NCBI RefSeq assembly: GCF_964355755.1
Contig: NC_092677.1
Span: 28,304,101 to 28,368,100 of the forward strand
Source of the DNA: Antedon mediterranea
Lineage: Eukaryota > Echinodermata > Crinoidea > Comatulida > Antedonidae
Direction: 5' to 3'
DNA: 64,000 nt
In this document: piece after piece, positions 22,901-35,520 of the stretch
Layout of the letters: every line of letters begins with the position of its first letter
Numbering within the stretch: position 1 is the first letter of the stretch
Translations under genes and position numbers: made by a program
Notes under the pieces: model-generated
The model's input: the letters and a program-made list of their open reading frames with translations, nothing else
What the model was told of the DNA's origin: nothing
Databases searched by the model: none

Positions 22901-25900
22901 AAACTCCTTCTCCAGGAGATAGCTTTAACTTGGGCGTCTGCTTCCTCATGCTTATAGTTGATAGTATCATATTTTTCCTGATTATGTGGTGAGTTTTTTG
23001 TATTGATAAACATATCAATTGAGGGTTTTGACAACCTTAATAATTCAAAATGTATGACATTCATATCGATTTGTATGTGTTTGTATATATTTTGTTATGT
23101 TGTAAAATAACATATATCAGATATTATTTTACATTTTGGATTTTCAATTCAATATACCTTATAACATTAAGCCAGCACTCACAGGCTACTGTAGCTAATG
23201 AAATTGGAACTGAAACTTTTTGTTATGATGTCTAAACACCTAAATCCAACTCATACATTGTAGCTAATGAAACTAAAACAAAAAGTGTTATGTTGCATTG
23301 TGGATGTTGATTTAATTTCAGGTATGTCGAACAAGTTTTCCCAGGAAAGTATGGTATTCCACAACCGATTTACTTCCCTTTCCAAAGATCCTACTGGTTT
23401 GGACCTTCTTTAAACGAAATCGATGTTTGCCGAAATGATGAAGGAGGGGTAAGAATATAATTAAGAATAAATAAATATCAATAACTTTGATTTTTGCAGA
23501 AACTGAATATTAATTAGAAAATACAATTTAAATTAAATACATACATGTTTTATACTTCACAGTTTTCTATGGATAGGATAATTAGCAAAAACCATGAAGA
23601 ATCCCCAAATTTGGAAGTTGGTATTGATATTAAAAAACTGCGTAAAGTTTACCATGTAAGTATATTGCTTATTATGTTAGGCTTGTTAGTTCATGGAGGA
23701 AATATACAGATGTATACATATATATGTGTATATTTCCTCCATGGTTAGTTTTAATATGTTTTATATTTTTTTCATATCCTGAAAACATCCGGATTAAACA
23801 TATGCAGATAATTGATTAATAGCGTAATAAACAAAACAGCAAAATGTTTATATTTTACTTAGAGTTCAGTTGGGAAAAAACTTGCTGTTGATGACCTCTC
23901 ACTGAAGATGTACAAAGGTCAAATAACATCTCTTCTTGGTCACAACGGAGCTGGTAAAACTACTACAATGTCCATATTGACCGGTTTATTTCCACCAACT
24001 TCAGGCTCAGCTACTATCAATGGCAAGAGTATTGTGACAGACATTCAATCTGTACGGTCAAGTCTCGGCTTATGTCCACAGCACAATGTCTTGTTTGATC
24101 GTCTGACGGTTAAAGAACATCTCGATTTCTTTATTAATCTAAAGGTAATCAACAATTAACTATTAGTAACCATTTATATTATACAGTCACGTGTCAATAA
24201 CAAATCATTATTAACAAATTTGTGTTTTTTATTATAGGGTAAAAGTGGCCCAGAAGCCAATGCTGAAGTAAAGTCAATGATAGAAGACTTACAATTGGTT
24301 GACAAGACTAACACAGCATCCAGTTCACTGTCAGGTGGCATGAAACGAAAACTGAGGTAAACTTCTTCTCCATTTATCTACAAATTCGGATTCCAACTCT
24401 GATTTTATAGAAACGCAATTATTCCATTAAAAAAATCTATATATATATATATTTGTCACATATTCTGTATTTTAGTTGTGCGATTGCTTTGATTGGAGGA
24501 TCAGAAGTTGTGATTCTAGATGAGCCTACCTCTGGCATGGATCCATATGCACGTCGCGCTACTTGGGATTTGTTATTAAAGTACAAAGCAGGAAAGACCA
24601 TGGTACTCACTACACACTTTATGTAAGTAATGTATACAATATTAATATGTACATAGTAAGGGTTTTCAAATGAATATCCTCCGCAATTGTAAGCCTACAT
24701 ATTATATGTTATAAATACTGATTCTGATTGATTCTTTACTTTAGGGACGAGGCCGATTTGTTGGGAGATCGTATTGCCATCATGGCACACGGACAACTAC
24801 TCTGCAGTGGCAGCTCTCACTTTCTTAAAAACCGATATGGAGTTGGTTATCACATGACACTGGTTAAGAATGAAAATTGCCAAGTTGATCAACTTACAAA
24901 AATTATTCAAGATTATGTACCTGGAAGTTATCTGGAGTCAAATATTGGTGCAGAGCTTGCTTATATTTTACCAGGGGACAGTACCTCGCAGTTTCAATCG
25001 CTTTTTGAAAATGTTGAAGGTACTGTATACTTTAGCCGATAATGTAGCATTATCATACACACCACCTGCTCTAAAAAAAACTATCCTATGTATATTATCT
25101 CTTTCTTTGTGTTATAGGACAGCGAACAAGTCTCGGTGTTGAAAGTTTCGGTGTGTCCATCACAACTTTAGAAGAAGTATTCATGAAAGTTGGTGAACAA
25201 GCAGAAGCAAAAGCAAATGGAACTGCCAACAATGACGATGATGAAGAAGCCGTTGCATCTACAACAATGCAGAATATTCAGAAGGCAGCACAAACTGTAG
25301 ATATTTCAAAACTGGAGATTAAAAGAGAAGGTATTGTGCACATTATTTATTATTTCTAGTTAAAATGTTAGTAAACCATTTTTTAACAATCGTTTGTTTT
25401 AATTACTATAAACGTTTTATTTTCAGAATTGTTGACTGGGTTTGATTTAAAAGTTCAACAGTTTAAGGCCATGTTTCTGAAACGTTTCCTAAACAGCAGA
25501 CGGGACAAAAAGGCCGTTCTTCTTCAACTTTTCTTTCCATTGATGTTTATTTTACTTGGGTTAATTATCATTTTAACTACCGGTGGCGCTGGTGGTGATG
25601 ATGCTAAGTTAGAATTAAGTTTGAGCAAGTTAAACGAAGCTGAAAACGTTGACCATAAGGTGTATTATGCCGACTTTACCACAAATGCTGCTGTTAGAGA
25701 TGTACAGGTAATCATACTTCATTCTTAATTACCACAAATGCTGCTGCTGTTAGAGATGTACAGGTAATCATACTTAATGCTGCTGTTAGAGATGTACAGG
25801 TAATCATACTTAATGCTGCTGTTAGAGATGTACAGGTAATCATACTTAATGCTGCTGTTAGAGATGTACAGGTTATCATACTTAATGCTGCTGTTAGAGA

Positions 25901-28900
25901 TGTACAGGTAATCATACTTAATGCTGCTGTTAGAGATGTACAGGTAGTCATACTTAATGCTGCTGTTAGAGATGTACAGGTAATCATACTTAATGCTGCT
26001 GTTAGAGATGTACAGGTAATCATACTTAATGCTGCTGTTAGAGATGTACTGGTAGTCATACTTAATGCTGCTGTTAGAGATTTACAGGTAATCATACTTA
26101 ATGCTGCTGCTGTTAGAGATGTACAGGTAATCATACTTCATTCTTAAAAGAATATAATGTTTCACAATATAGTGATCGTCAAAAGGAAGAGTATCAGTTT
26201 CGAATGCTTGGTGTTTAGAACCTCAAAATTTTACCATTTTAAGCTTGTAGTGGCAGTAACTCTACATAGGAAATGTTTTTGTTTTAATTTTTGTTACCTA
26301 TAATTATTGTTTCAAGATTGATAATTGTTTTTCCACATTTGATGAATATAAATTACTCAATTTTTTTCAGAATTTCGACTATTTAGTAGGATTGAAGTTT
26401 AAGCAAAATGATGTTTTAAATGTTCGCAATGATGTCCAAACGATCATAGACATGAATAATGGAAAGGTCAAAGGTGAACCAGAACCAGTTCCTGTAACAG
26501 CAGAGTCATGTTGTCAATACAACTTTATTGTTCTCAACGACAATTGTGCTTCTTGGGTATGTCCGTATTCAAAATAAAGCTAATTATTAAAAGCAAACCA
26601 AGTCTGTAAAAATGAGGGTTCACTTATCTTCGTAATTAATATTACTAAAATACCATACATTTCGACGTTAGACCTGTTTTCATTTTTCATCATCAATTTT
26701 TTTTTACAGCTAAACTCGGCATCAAGAGATGTGTGCGATGATGTTAACTCGGAATATTCATATACCAACTGCAAGTCTTGTGTAAACAACACTTAGTACG
26801 TATGCTTACGTTTGTTCACTTAACAAAAATGGTCGTTATACTTGAAAATGCTCCTTGATTTATTGTTTCAGTTGTGCACTATAGTAATGTTGTTTATTAA
26901 TGCTAAAACTTGCATGCTTCCCAGATTTAGTTTTTTAAAGGATTTGGTTTTATTTTCTAGCTGGGATAGCACCGAGTGTCCGATTGGGGCACAAGTGAGT
27001 ATTTTATCAGATCCAAATACTTACTTTCAAGAATATGTTTTGGAAAAAAATCCAGACGATATACCAGGGTTTTTTAACGAGTTGGTGGCAGGCTTTGTGA
27101 CGGTAGACAATTCATTGGACACTGAGCTACTTGTTGCAAACATCCTCGCAGTCTCTAACAACAGCGCAGTTGTAAGTAATTCTTTAATGTTTCCTTTAAC
27201 ACAGGTTGAAACATATTCATATATAAACAATAAATGTCGTTTCTTCAATTTAACAAAAATAGAATGTACAAGTAGATAGACTCGTTGGCGGATTGCATTG
27301 ATGAACTTGTACCCTAATCTATATTGTGACATAACTTGTTTTTTTTTCAGTCGAATGTGACATTTATTAAACAATTAGCAAACTCTGATTTGGTAACTTC
27401 TGCTACAAATGTGACAAATGGAACTTTAATTACAGCATGGTATAGCAATGAGGTATTTTACAGCTTTAATATTTTTAACTAAAGTTGTATTATCACATTA
27501 TTCAGCATCAAGTGTGAGTGTTCAAATCAAATAAAACGAATTTAAATTGAGATGATTTTGGGAGAAATGTCTTATTTAATATTATCTTTTTTCAAATGAC
27601 AGGCCTATCATACATCAGCACAAGTTCTTAATGCTGCTTCTAACATGATTCTGCAGGCTGTTACTAGTGATGAATACAGCATTAAAACTTATAACTACCC
27701 ACTGCCTAAAGATCTCACATCTCAGGTATTTGAACATTATGAAGTTAAAAATAAATATACATACCAAATACGGTATCTACTTTAGTACTCTTTTCAATTG
27801 ACAAATCGGATTTTCTCAAAGTTTGCGTCTGTCCAAAACATAGAAGCGTGACAATGTTTTGGCCACGTGCGGCTTATTCTTCACTTATCAGCTTCACGTA
27901 TCCAATATTGTTGTGTAGGTGGATGACGCTTCATCGGGTGAGGATACATTTGGGCTTGCAATCTTAGTTGTCTTTGGTATGGCGTTTCTCACTGCTAGCT
28001 TTATTGGTTTCATTGTCGGAGAAAAGGAAAATAAGGTAATGATGAAAATAATTGATTTTACTCGTTTTTATTAAGGTGTTTGTTAATAGTTTTATAATAT
28101 AAATATATCATCATCTATCTTACCAAACTAAAAACAAATATATTGTGTTTACAGGCGAAGCATCTTCAGTTCGTAAGTGGAGTTGATACTTTAAGTTACT
28201 GGGGAGCTACATTCGTATGGGATCTTTGCAATTTTGCTATAGTTTATGTATGTATCATCATCATATTTGCAGCGGTCAACTTGGATGCTTATGGTGGTGA
28301 AAACCTTGGGGCTGTTGCTGTGATCTTTGTAAGTTAATGAATTACTTTAATTTTAATAATGATAGAATATACATTGAGAGATGGTTGCAAGTCATATTAA
28401 AGTCCATATTTCGAAATTATTAGCTTGCAACTCTTGAATTTAACATTTGTTCTTAAAAGACATTTTTTATATTTATTCCTACATAAGTTATACAATGTTT
28501 TATTATTTGTAGTTATTATTTGGTTGGATGGCTATTCCATTTGTGTATAGCGCATCTTTTCTGTTCAAGACTCCAGTCAATGCCACAGCTCTCACTATAT
28601 TCCTCCTTGCTATTCTTAGCATGGTAAGTAAACAATTATTGTATAACCTTAATATTCAAAACTGAACTGTAATGTTTATTCTATTTGAATTTGTTGATCA
28701 CCGATTATTGAATATAACATTTGATATTGAATATAACATTTAATATTGAATATAACATTTGATATTGAATATAACATTTGATATTGAATATAACATTTGA
28801 TATTGAATATAACATTTGATATTGAATATAACATTTGATATTGAATATAACATTTGATATTGAATATAACATTTGATATTGAATATAACATTTGATATTG

Positions 28901-31900
28901 AATATAACATTTGATATTGAATATAACATTTGATATTGAATATAACATTTGATATTGAATATAACATTTGATATTGAATATAACATTTGATATTGAATAT
29001 AACATTTGATATTGAATATAACATTTGATATTGAATATAACATTTGATATTGAATATAACATTTGATATTGAATATAACATTTGATATTGAATATAACAT
29101 TTGATATTGAATATAACATTTGATATTGAATATAACATTTGATATTGAATATAACATTTGATATTGAATATAACATTTGATATTGAATATAACATTTGAT
29201 ATTGAATATAACATTTGATATTGAATATAACATTTGATATTGAATATAACATTTGATATTGAATATAACATTTGATATTGAATATAACATTTGATATTGA
29301 ATATAACATTTGATATTGAATATAACATTTGATATTGAATATAACATTTGATATTGAATATAACATTTGATATTGAATATAACAATTAATATTGAATATA
29401 ACATTTGATATTATACAGATATTGACTGCTTAGAGGTTAAATATAAGATTTGATATTAACAATTTAATATTGACAATTAATATTGAATATAACATTTGAT
29501 ATTAACAATTAATATTGAATATAACATTTGATATTAACAATTAATATTGAATATAACATTTAATATTGACAATTAATATTGAATATAACATTTGATATTA
29601 ACAATTTAATATTGACAATTAATATTGAATATAACATTTGATATTAACAATTTAATATTGACAATTAATATTGAATATAAGATTTGATATTAACAATTTA
29701 ATATTGACAATTAATATTGAATATAACATTTTATTTGATATTAACAATTTAATATTGACAATTAATATTGAATATAACATTTGTCTAAAATTCTTTCTTT
29801 TTTATTATACAGTTTACGATTCTTACTGTTTTTATCTTGGGATTATTTGATGACGACATACCTGACGGTTTAGCTGACCAATTGGATTATATATTTTGCC
29901 TTATTCCAACACATTGCCTGGGTCAGGCTCTTATTACACTGGGCAATAATGATGCTATAAGGCGAGTGTGCACCACGGACCAAGAGTAAGTTTGATACTC
30001 ATACTCTAAGTAACAAGGCCATATACATGGCTGCAGTCGCCTGCTCAAGTTGCCTGCTCAAGTTGTTTACCGACCGACCAACCGACCGACATAGTGAGCT
30101 GTAGAGTCGCGTTGCACGCTACTAAAAACTAAAAATCTACTTTCGTTGAACAAAAACATTATAAATAAAACGTTTGTGTGTAAATGAATATTTGTGACAA
30201 TATGAGTTAAGAACATTGAACTTTTTTTAAACGTTGGTACCACTTTTTGGTTTGTTATAAAATATATGTTTAAATCTGTATTTTTAAAATATGTTTCACA
30301 GTTCAATGATGACTTGTATAGACGGTGGTGTTAAATACGAAGACAACAACTTAGCCTGGGACAAGCCTGGTATTGGTACCTATTGTTTGTACATGTTCAT
30401 AGCAGGAGTTGCCTTTATTATTCTTACATTGCTTATTGAGGTAATTTTGATCATTATGATTATATTTGGCTATGACGTCTCATGGTTGATTCTCTTTCCT
30501 TATTATCTATATTATTTTTCTTTATTGTAGGTCAACTTTTTTATTCCTGCAAGATCCGCGTCAGTTTTAAAGAATCACATTCCAAGTCCAGACGTAAGTT
30601 AACTTTCTTTAAAAAACAGCCATTAAGTCGCGTGCTACAATGCATAGTGATACCGGACCGACAGACAAACAGACCGACAGACAGACGGACCGACCGACAT
30701 AGTGAACTATACTGACCGAAATGTTTAAAAATGTTGAAATGTTTAAAAACATTTATATTTTACACGTGCGTAGCCTGTCACTTTTGACGTGCTCGTATAA
30801 CGTAATTTCGAGTTGAAAAGTAAGTCAAGAAAACAGAAATCAGGCAAAAAGAGTGCGCAATAACATTTAACGCGCAGTGCGCGCGCAAAAATCTGCGCAC
30901 TCATGGCAATTTTGTAAACGCTTAAAATTGCCTGAAACGTACTCTTATTTCATCGAAAATAAATTTTGAAAATTTTAAGCGCGCGTACGCATGCGTTACA
31001 TGCGCTACGCACGTAATTGTATTGCCATATGTTGATTTATGCCCTGAAATTTATGAGTACCAAATTTTATTTAATTGTGATTCATGGTTGTTAAGATATG
31101 ATTACAAACGTGATTTCGTTAAATCGTGCGTAGACCGCGTAATTTTTTATTGCGCACCGTGAAAACATAACCACATCGATTCCTGGCCATAAGGAATATT
31201 CTGTGAAAAATTGACTTAGCTAGATTAAACTGATATCAAGATAAGGTCATAAAGCGATAAAACGCATAGTGATACCGGACTGACAGACAGACAGACAGAC
31301 CGACAGACAGACCGACAGACAGACACACAGACCGACCGACCGACATAGTGAACTATAGAGTCGCTTCCACGCGACTAAAAACATGATAGATAACGTATAA
31401 TGGATATTTCACGTGTTTCATTTTTGTTCGGTGAATGAAGTTTAAGTGATAGATTTTTGGCTAAATATTGAATCAATTCGATGCAACCTAACGGTATTTC
31501 CTATATCATTCGGTTCTTTTTATTACATTTTGTATTCTTGTTTTAGGAATCAGATGTTGCAGCTGAAAGACAGAAGGTTCTACAACTTGATCTTAGTCAG
31601 GATGATTCAGCTGTTGTACTAAAAAACCTCTCAAAGGTACAAATTCAGTTTTATTCTATAGCTTGTATATGTATATTTTTTAATTGTCTTCATCATAATT
31701 ACAATTCGACGATATTATTTCAACAGGTGTATCCAAAGAAACCCGCACCGGCTGTGGATCAACTGTGTCTTGAGATACCCAAAGGACAATGCTTTGGACT
31801 GCTTGGAGTTAATGGTATTTATATTTCAGCATCTTTTACTAGATGTTTCTTTACACTGTATTTTAACGATAGGCAGGTGATATAAATGTCATGTCATGCC

Positions 31901-34108
31901 TATGTTAAAAGATGTTTGTTATATTATCATTAGGTGCTGGCAAGACTACAACATTTGGAATGTTGACAGGTGATCTGAGCATTACAGCAGGAACGGCTTA
32001 CATGGATGGATTTGACATCCAAACACAGAGGAAACTTGTAAGTGTTGTTATAAGAAATTGGAGTATAAATAGATTTGCATTAAAAATGAAGTGAAATACT
32101 GTAAGTATGATTTATTCACTTTGTATTTCATATTTTGTTACAGGTTCAGCAACGAATTGGTTACTGTCCACAGGTTAGTGTAACGTTTTAAATATAGAAT
32201 GCATAGGGAAAAAACTGTGTATAAAATATAAATGAATTATTAAATGGATAATGTTAATCAAAGTGTTTGTTGTACTTTTATTATTCAGTTTGATGCTTTG
32301 ATTGAGAGGTTAACAGGACGTGAAGTATTGACAATGTTTGCTCGTCTTCGTGGTATTCCAAGTCATCACATTGAAAATGTTGTTGAAACTACCGTCACAC
32401 ACTTGTCTCTTAATAAATGGGCAGATAAACTGTGTGGTGATTATAGGTATGTTGTCACTGATCAATAAAATTATATTTTACTATTCAAAGAAAAATAACA
32501 GTATCGATGTGGACATTCGTTTATGTACAAAAACATAATTTATGGACGGGATTTAAACATTTTCAACTGCATACAGATTATAGCAAATCGATAATAACGT
32601 TACCAAATGTTTTCAATTTGATTTGTCTAATTTCTTATAGTGGTGGAAACAAGAGGAAACTTAGCACTGGTATTGCTTTAGTTGGAAACCCACCAATTGT
32701 GTTCTTGGTAAGAATTACAAGGCAGTGTTTCAATCTTAAAATAATAAATTAAACCGGACTTTGATATTCCTTACTCCATTTATAATTTTATTTTAGGATG
32801 AGCCAACATCTGGAATGGACCCAACCGCACGGCGATATCTTTGGAATGCTCTAACATCAATCATGAAAGGAGGACGTTCCATTGTGCTAACATCACATAG
32901 GTATAAAGTCTTTATAATTAGTTATTCTGTTTGATGTAGTCTATATAGTTTGAATTGGTACAGTACCTTTCTAATTTTGTAAAATAATTGTGTGTCCATC
33001 TGAATGACACAATTGTTTACTTTATACCTACCTTCCTGTTACAGTATGGAAGAGTGTGAGGCCTTATGTACCCGTTTGGCTATAATGGTAAACGGACAAT
33101 TTAAATGTCTTGGGAGCACACAACATCTTAAAAGCAGGTAACCAACGTCTTATGTTGTAAATATTAGGTTTAATTAAATTTTCTGTTCAAATAAAATATA
33201 TCCTATGAGGAGCATTATTAATAATGTACTTGATAAACTGCTTATTATTCCTAGTGAGACAGTAATTATGCATTTAATGTGTATGCATACCGTACGTTTG
33301 TAAATTATCATTATTAATAATATTTAAATTTGACAGATATGGCAAGGGATATACTATGGTTATTAAAATGGAAGACGGTGTGCCATCAGAAGGCATCAAA
33401 GCATATATTACTGGAACGTTTCCAGGCGCAGTCTTAATGGAGGAACATCAGGTAATTATTCCAGCAATATTCACATTTAGGCCTATAGCCTATATAATTG
33501 AATTCATTAAAAAAAAATGTCATTATCTATTTTTGTATTTATTTATTTTTGTAACTACAGGGTGTATTACAATATCAAGTGGAAAATAGTGATCTTAGCT
33601 GGTCTTACATATTTGGTAAATTAGAAAGTAACAAACAAGCGTTGAGAATGGAAGATTACAGCGTCAGTCAGACAACACTAGAACAGGTATTTTGTCATAT
33701 TTAAATTGGTATTTTACAAATGTGCCATTCTTTCAGCCAAAGTTGCTAATTTTTAAAAATCGAAAAATAGAAAAATGTAAGATGGGTTCATACTCACTAT
33801 AGCATGTCTCGCAAAGTATAGTTTAAACTCTTTTTATTATCCCTTTATTTAAGGTGTTTATTAATTTTGCGAAAGAGCAGCACACAGACGCAGCATTTTC
33901 CAGAAAATTAAACAAGGCACATCACACAGAATACGCACAAAGACCATCAACTGGGGCTAGTCTTCGTAGAGAATCAACCAGGAGAAGTTTAAGATCAGGA
34001 CCACAGTCACCAAGATCGACATCACCACCACCAGCTGCTGCAAATGGTGGGACTTCACCCCCACCGTACTCACCTGCGCCTCAATATAATGCTGCTTATA
34101 TGGTTTGA
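16912..34108 (+). CDS. ABCA3: ABCA3-like lipid transporter, gene A (41 coding exons, 1,866 aa)
   Basis: Full-length ABCA transporter, expected to move phospholipid across a membrane using ATP; vertebrate ABCA3 loads surfactant lipid into lamellar bodies. Coding exons: 16912-16968, 17352-17425, 19093-19124, 19275-19421, 20247-20366, 20804-20954, 21232-21346, 21529-21639, 21950-22093, 22240-22436, 22788-22988, 23322-23448, 23563-23655, 23863-24144, 24238-24356, 24476-24622, 24745-25019, 25118-25330, 25427-25707, 26371-26556, 26710-26795, 26961-27171, 27351-27452, 27603-27725, 27919-28035, 28155-28328, 28513-28623, 29813-29985, 30302-30440, 30531-30593, 31547-31636, 31727-31814, 31934-32037, 32144-32173, 32289-32446, 32641-32707, 32797-32900, 33045-33137, 33337-33451, 33561-33686, 33854-34108. 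They sum to 5,601 bp in one open frame, all GT-AG. The start [16 protein letters not shown] matches the family N-terminus. The exon 5 acceptor (20246) was chosen because it keeps the frame and gives 120 bp as in gene B. Human ABCA3 is about 1,704 aa. ABCA1-type alternatives are less likely given the short first luminal domain. Confidence 0.93.
17066..17193. repeat. Intron 1 tandem repeat, gene A (about 3.5 copies, 36-40 bp)
   Basis: Units of ATGATTAATGACATTGAACA plus TAATGCCATGGTTACTCC, some lacking a TA. Entirely intronic. Confidence 0.85.
18075..18825. repeat. Intron 2 minisatellite, gene A (49 bp, about 15 copies)
   Basis: Units of GGCACTTGTTATTGTTGATG plus ATGACAAAACATGTAGCAA, then AAGCAGACT, with point variation (TGATGATGAC/TGATGACGAC, GCAAAAAG/GCAAGAAG). 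Variant positions recur in alternating copies, suggesting block-wise amplification. Confidence 0.93.
19798..19928. repeat. 65-bp tandem duplication in intron 4, gene A
   Basis: Two identical or nearly identical copies of TTGCGGTCAGTGATTGGTCA ... TTTGATGGCTGATGC, each containing one AGGCCTA. Confidence 0.9.
23322..25330 (+). other. ABCA3: Gene A: nucleotide-binding domain 1 and acidic linker
   Basis: Exons 12-18. Walker [10 protein letters not shown] is at residues 549-557, signature LSGGM at 648-652, Walker [14 protein letters not shown] starts at 668 (catalytic Glu 673), and the switch His is 704 in TTHFMDEAD. All catalytic residues are intact. The segment [18 protein letters not shown] follows, as in ABCA3. 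Exon 18 ends in an acidic linker (NNDDDEEA) before the second half. The coupling start [15 protein letters not shown] is in exon 12. Confidence 0.92.
25708..26134. repeat. Exon 19 donor-junction minisatellite, gene A (36 bp, 12 donors)
   Basis: The real 3' end of exon 19 (GCTGCTGTTAGAGATGTACAG) and the first intron bases (GTAATCATACTT) are repeated 11 more times with a 36-bp period. Donors lie at 25708, 25764, 25800 and so on to 26127. The spacing of the first copy differs, and it contains an in-frame TAA (CATTCTTAA), so only the first donor can give full-length protein. Gene B has no such array at this junction. Confidence 0.93.
28699..29405. repeat. 19-bp minisatellite in intron 27, gene A (about 36 copies)
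   Basis: Near-perfect tandem copies of ATATTGAATATAACATTTG. Three minus-strand open frames through this array are by-products of the period. The array is intronic and starts about 75 bp downstream of exon 27. Confidence 0.97.
29440..29785. repeat. Higher-order AT-rich repeat derived from the 19-bp unit
   Basis: Longer composite units built from TTTGATATTAACAATTTAAT, ATTGACAATTAATATTGAAT and ATAACA. They look like a diverged second-generation array next to the 19-bp minisatellite. Confidence 0.85.
30040..30135. repeat. Dispersed repeat end in intron 28 (CGACATAGTGA family)
   Basis: ACCGACCGACCAACCGACCG then ACATAGTGAGCTGTAGAGTCGCG, ACGCTACTAAAAA. Related copies end near 30716 and 31380 in intron 30. 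Confidence 0.7.
30624..31384. repeat. Dispersed repeat with CAGA/CCGA microsatellite, intron 30 gene A
   Basis: AGTCGCGTG at 30627 and CGCGACT at 31371 form short inverted ends. Internally there are two blocks of GCATAGTGATACCGGAC, a run of ACAGACAGACCGAC units and CCGACATAGTGAACTATA (ends near 30711 and 31358). It looks like a SINE or MITE pair that carries its own microsatellite. No coding capacity. Confidence 0.6.
31547..33686 (+). other. ABCA3: Gene A: nucleotide-binding domain 2
   Basis: Exons 31-40. Walker A GVNGAGKTT is at residues 1514-1522 (split by intron 32), signature SGGNKRKLS starts at 1614, Walker [13 protein letters not shown] has Asp 1637 and Glu 1638, and the switch region is [12 protein letters not shown]. 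Exon 34 is a 30-bp microexon encoding [10 protein letters not shown], which includes the Q-loop. The regulatory segment [13 protein letters not shown] follows, as in ABCA3. Catalytically intact. Confidence 0.92.
33854..34108 (+). other. ABCA3: Gene A: extended proline-rich C-terminal tail with PPPY and a possible PDZ ligand
   Basis: After [17 protein letters not shown] the tail is basic and Ser-rich ([12 protein letters not shown]), then Pro-rich ([22 protein letters not shown]), ending AAYMV. PPPY is a consensus ligand for WW domains such as those of NEDD4-family ubiquitin ligases. The last four residues fit a class II PDZ ligand. Gene B stops before both motifs. Binding partners are inferred from motif only. 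Confidence 0.8.
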
Positions 34109-34338
34109 ATCATTTAAACACTATAATTATTATGAATCACGATATAATGATTGGTATGTCATAATTTTTGTAAAAGTTGTTACTTGGTGTATCAGGAATA
34201 TTGTAAGAAATATGGCCTATAAAAGAGTTTCTTTGGGTTACAGTTACAGGCTGTATTAACCTTGTAATCCATGAGTTGTTTTTTTTAACTTTATTTTTTT
34301 GTGGACTATAGTGAATGTAGTAGTTCGTTATACTGTAT

Positions 34339-34375
<37 letters not shown>

Positions 34376-35226
34376 CGTTTCAAATTAATTAATTAAATTT
34401 CAGTATATCACCGGGCGGTTTAGAATTAATGTTCTTTGCCTCTTGTGTTTATATATATAATCTATGTTATAGCGTTTTATTGTGTAAACTTAGCACAATA
34501 TATTCCTAAAAGAAAGTGCAATTATGTGGTAATATTTAATCCATTTTTATGACATTTTTGTGACTGAAATACGATTCTCTATATTTTGTGACTGAAAGGC
34601 GCTCTAGAATTCTTATTATGCAGCTATATTTTTATATAACATAGATTATAAATTATTTAAAAAACTATAGCGTTTTAAAATTGAAATATTTAACTTAGGC
34701 AGACATTTGGCTTTTTCACCAAAATTATCATTTTATCGGCTTCTAATGAAGCCATGAGTCACATGGTTACCACAACAACATACAGTCTGCACCAGCTAAT
34801 TAGTAATAGATAATATTATAAATATCATATTTTATAACAATTACAGTTTTGCAATAGTCTGACCATTTTATTCACATTTTAATGGACAATTACAATTCAA
34901 CCGAGTTTTTAGGAATTTTCTATATTTTAATAATATTGTTAAATCAGTGTACTGCAATATGGGCAATTGTCTGCTTTGTCATAGTATTACGTAATCGTTG
35001 TCCGTGACAATTGTGTTTGACATTGATAGAATGTGAGTTACCGTAGATTTCAAGGTCTATAACACAATAGCAGTCGTTTCGTAATAAACTCGGAGTCTCA
35101 AAACCAAGAATATTGATTGATAATTGATTTCGAAGCCAGAACATTTTTTTTAATGAATAAAAGTGAAGTTCTATAGCTTTGAAATAATTGTTTAGGATGT
35201 CTTTTAAAAATCATATGTGTCCAACT
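34109..35226. other. 3' flank of gene A; candidate poly(A) signals
   Basis: No coding region follows the stop codon. The first candidate signals are ATTAAA at 34392-34397 and canonical AATAAA at 35083-35088. An (AT)n tract is at 34342-34369. Either signal would give a long 3' UTR. Confidence 0.4.
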
Positions 35227-35520
35227 GTAATAAAACATAAACATTAATAATGCTGTAGGCTGCTCATTAATAAATCGAGTTGGCCAGCTCAAAATACAAT
35301 ATCTGTAGGCTGCTCATTGTGAATAAATCGAGTTGGCCAGCTCAAAATACAATATGCTGTAGGCTGCTCATTGTGAATAATCGAGTTGGCCAGCTCAAAA
35401 TACAATATCTGTAGGCTGCTCATTGTGAATAAATCGAGTTGGCCAGCTCAAAATACAATATGCTGTAGGCTGCTCATTGTGAATAAATCGAGTTGGCCAG
35501 CTCAAAATACAATATGCTGT
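35227..35520. repeat. 54-bp minisatellite downstream of gene A, about 5 copies
   Basis: Units of CTGTAGGCTGCTCATTGTGA plus ATAAATCGAGTTGGCCAGCT and CAAAATACAATAT, alternating between ATATCTG and ATATGCTG ends. Confidence 0.92.

Larger units (their letters stand above)
16912..22988 (+). other. ABCA3: Gene A: TM1, first luminal domain and TMD1 (residues 1-450)
   Basis: Exons 1-11. TM1 is about residues 27-43 ([18 protein letters not shown]). The luminal domain, residues 44-245, includes N-glycosylation sequons (for example Asn-Ser-Thr in exon 3) and ends with the family motif QFPYPPY. TM2 is about 246-265. The coupling segment [17 protein letters not shown], typical of ABCA and ABCG-like folds, starts near residue 272. 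Further membrane helices follow in exons 9-11. Exon 11 carries GIQWSNFG, matching the IQWR segment of ABCA3. Confidence 0.85.
25427..30593 (+). other. ABCA3: Gene A: TM7, second luminal domain and TMD2
   Basis: Exons 19-30. TM7 is about residues 890-913 ([17 protein letters not shown]). The second luminal domain runs to about residue 1208 and is cysteine-bearing (exons 20-22 carry CCQYNF, CASW and YTNCKSC). Remaining membrane helices lie in exons 25-30, with the ABCA-typical [11 protein letters not shown] at the start of exon 26 and IPTHCLGQ in exon 28. Confidence 0.85.

Noticed and set aside
26842-26960. Extended plus-strand open frame before exon 22 of gene A
   Set aside because: It lies in intron 21; the paralogue and the TTTTCTAG acceptor place the exon start at 26961.
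28676-29404. Three overlapping long minus-strand frames (208-242 residues)
   Set aside because: They are shifted translations of a 19-bp AT-rich tandem repeat within an ABCA intron; low-complexity peptides in all three frames rule out a protein.
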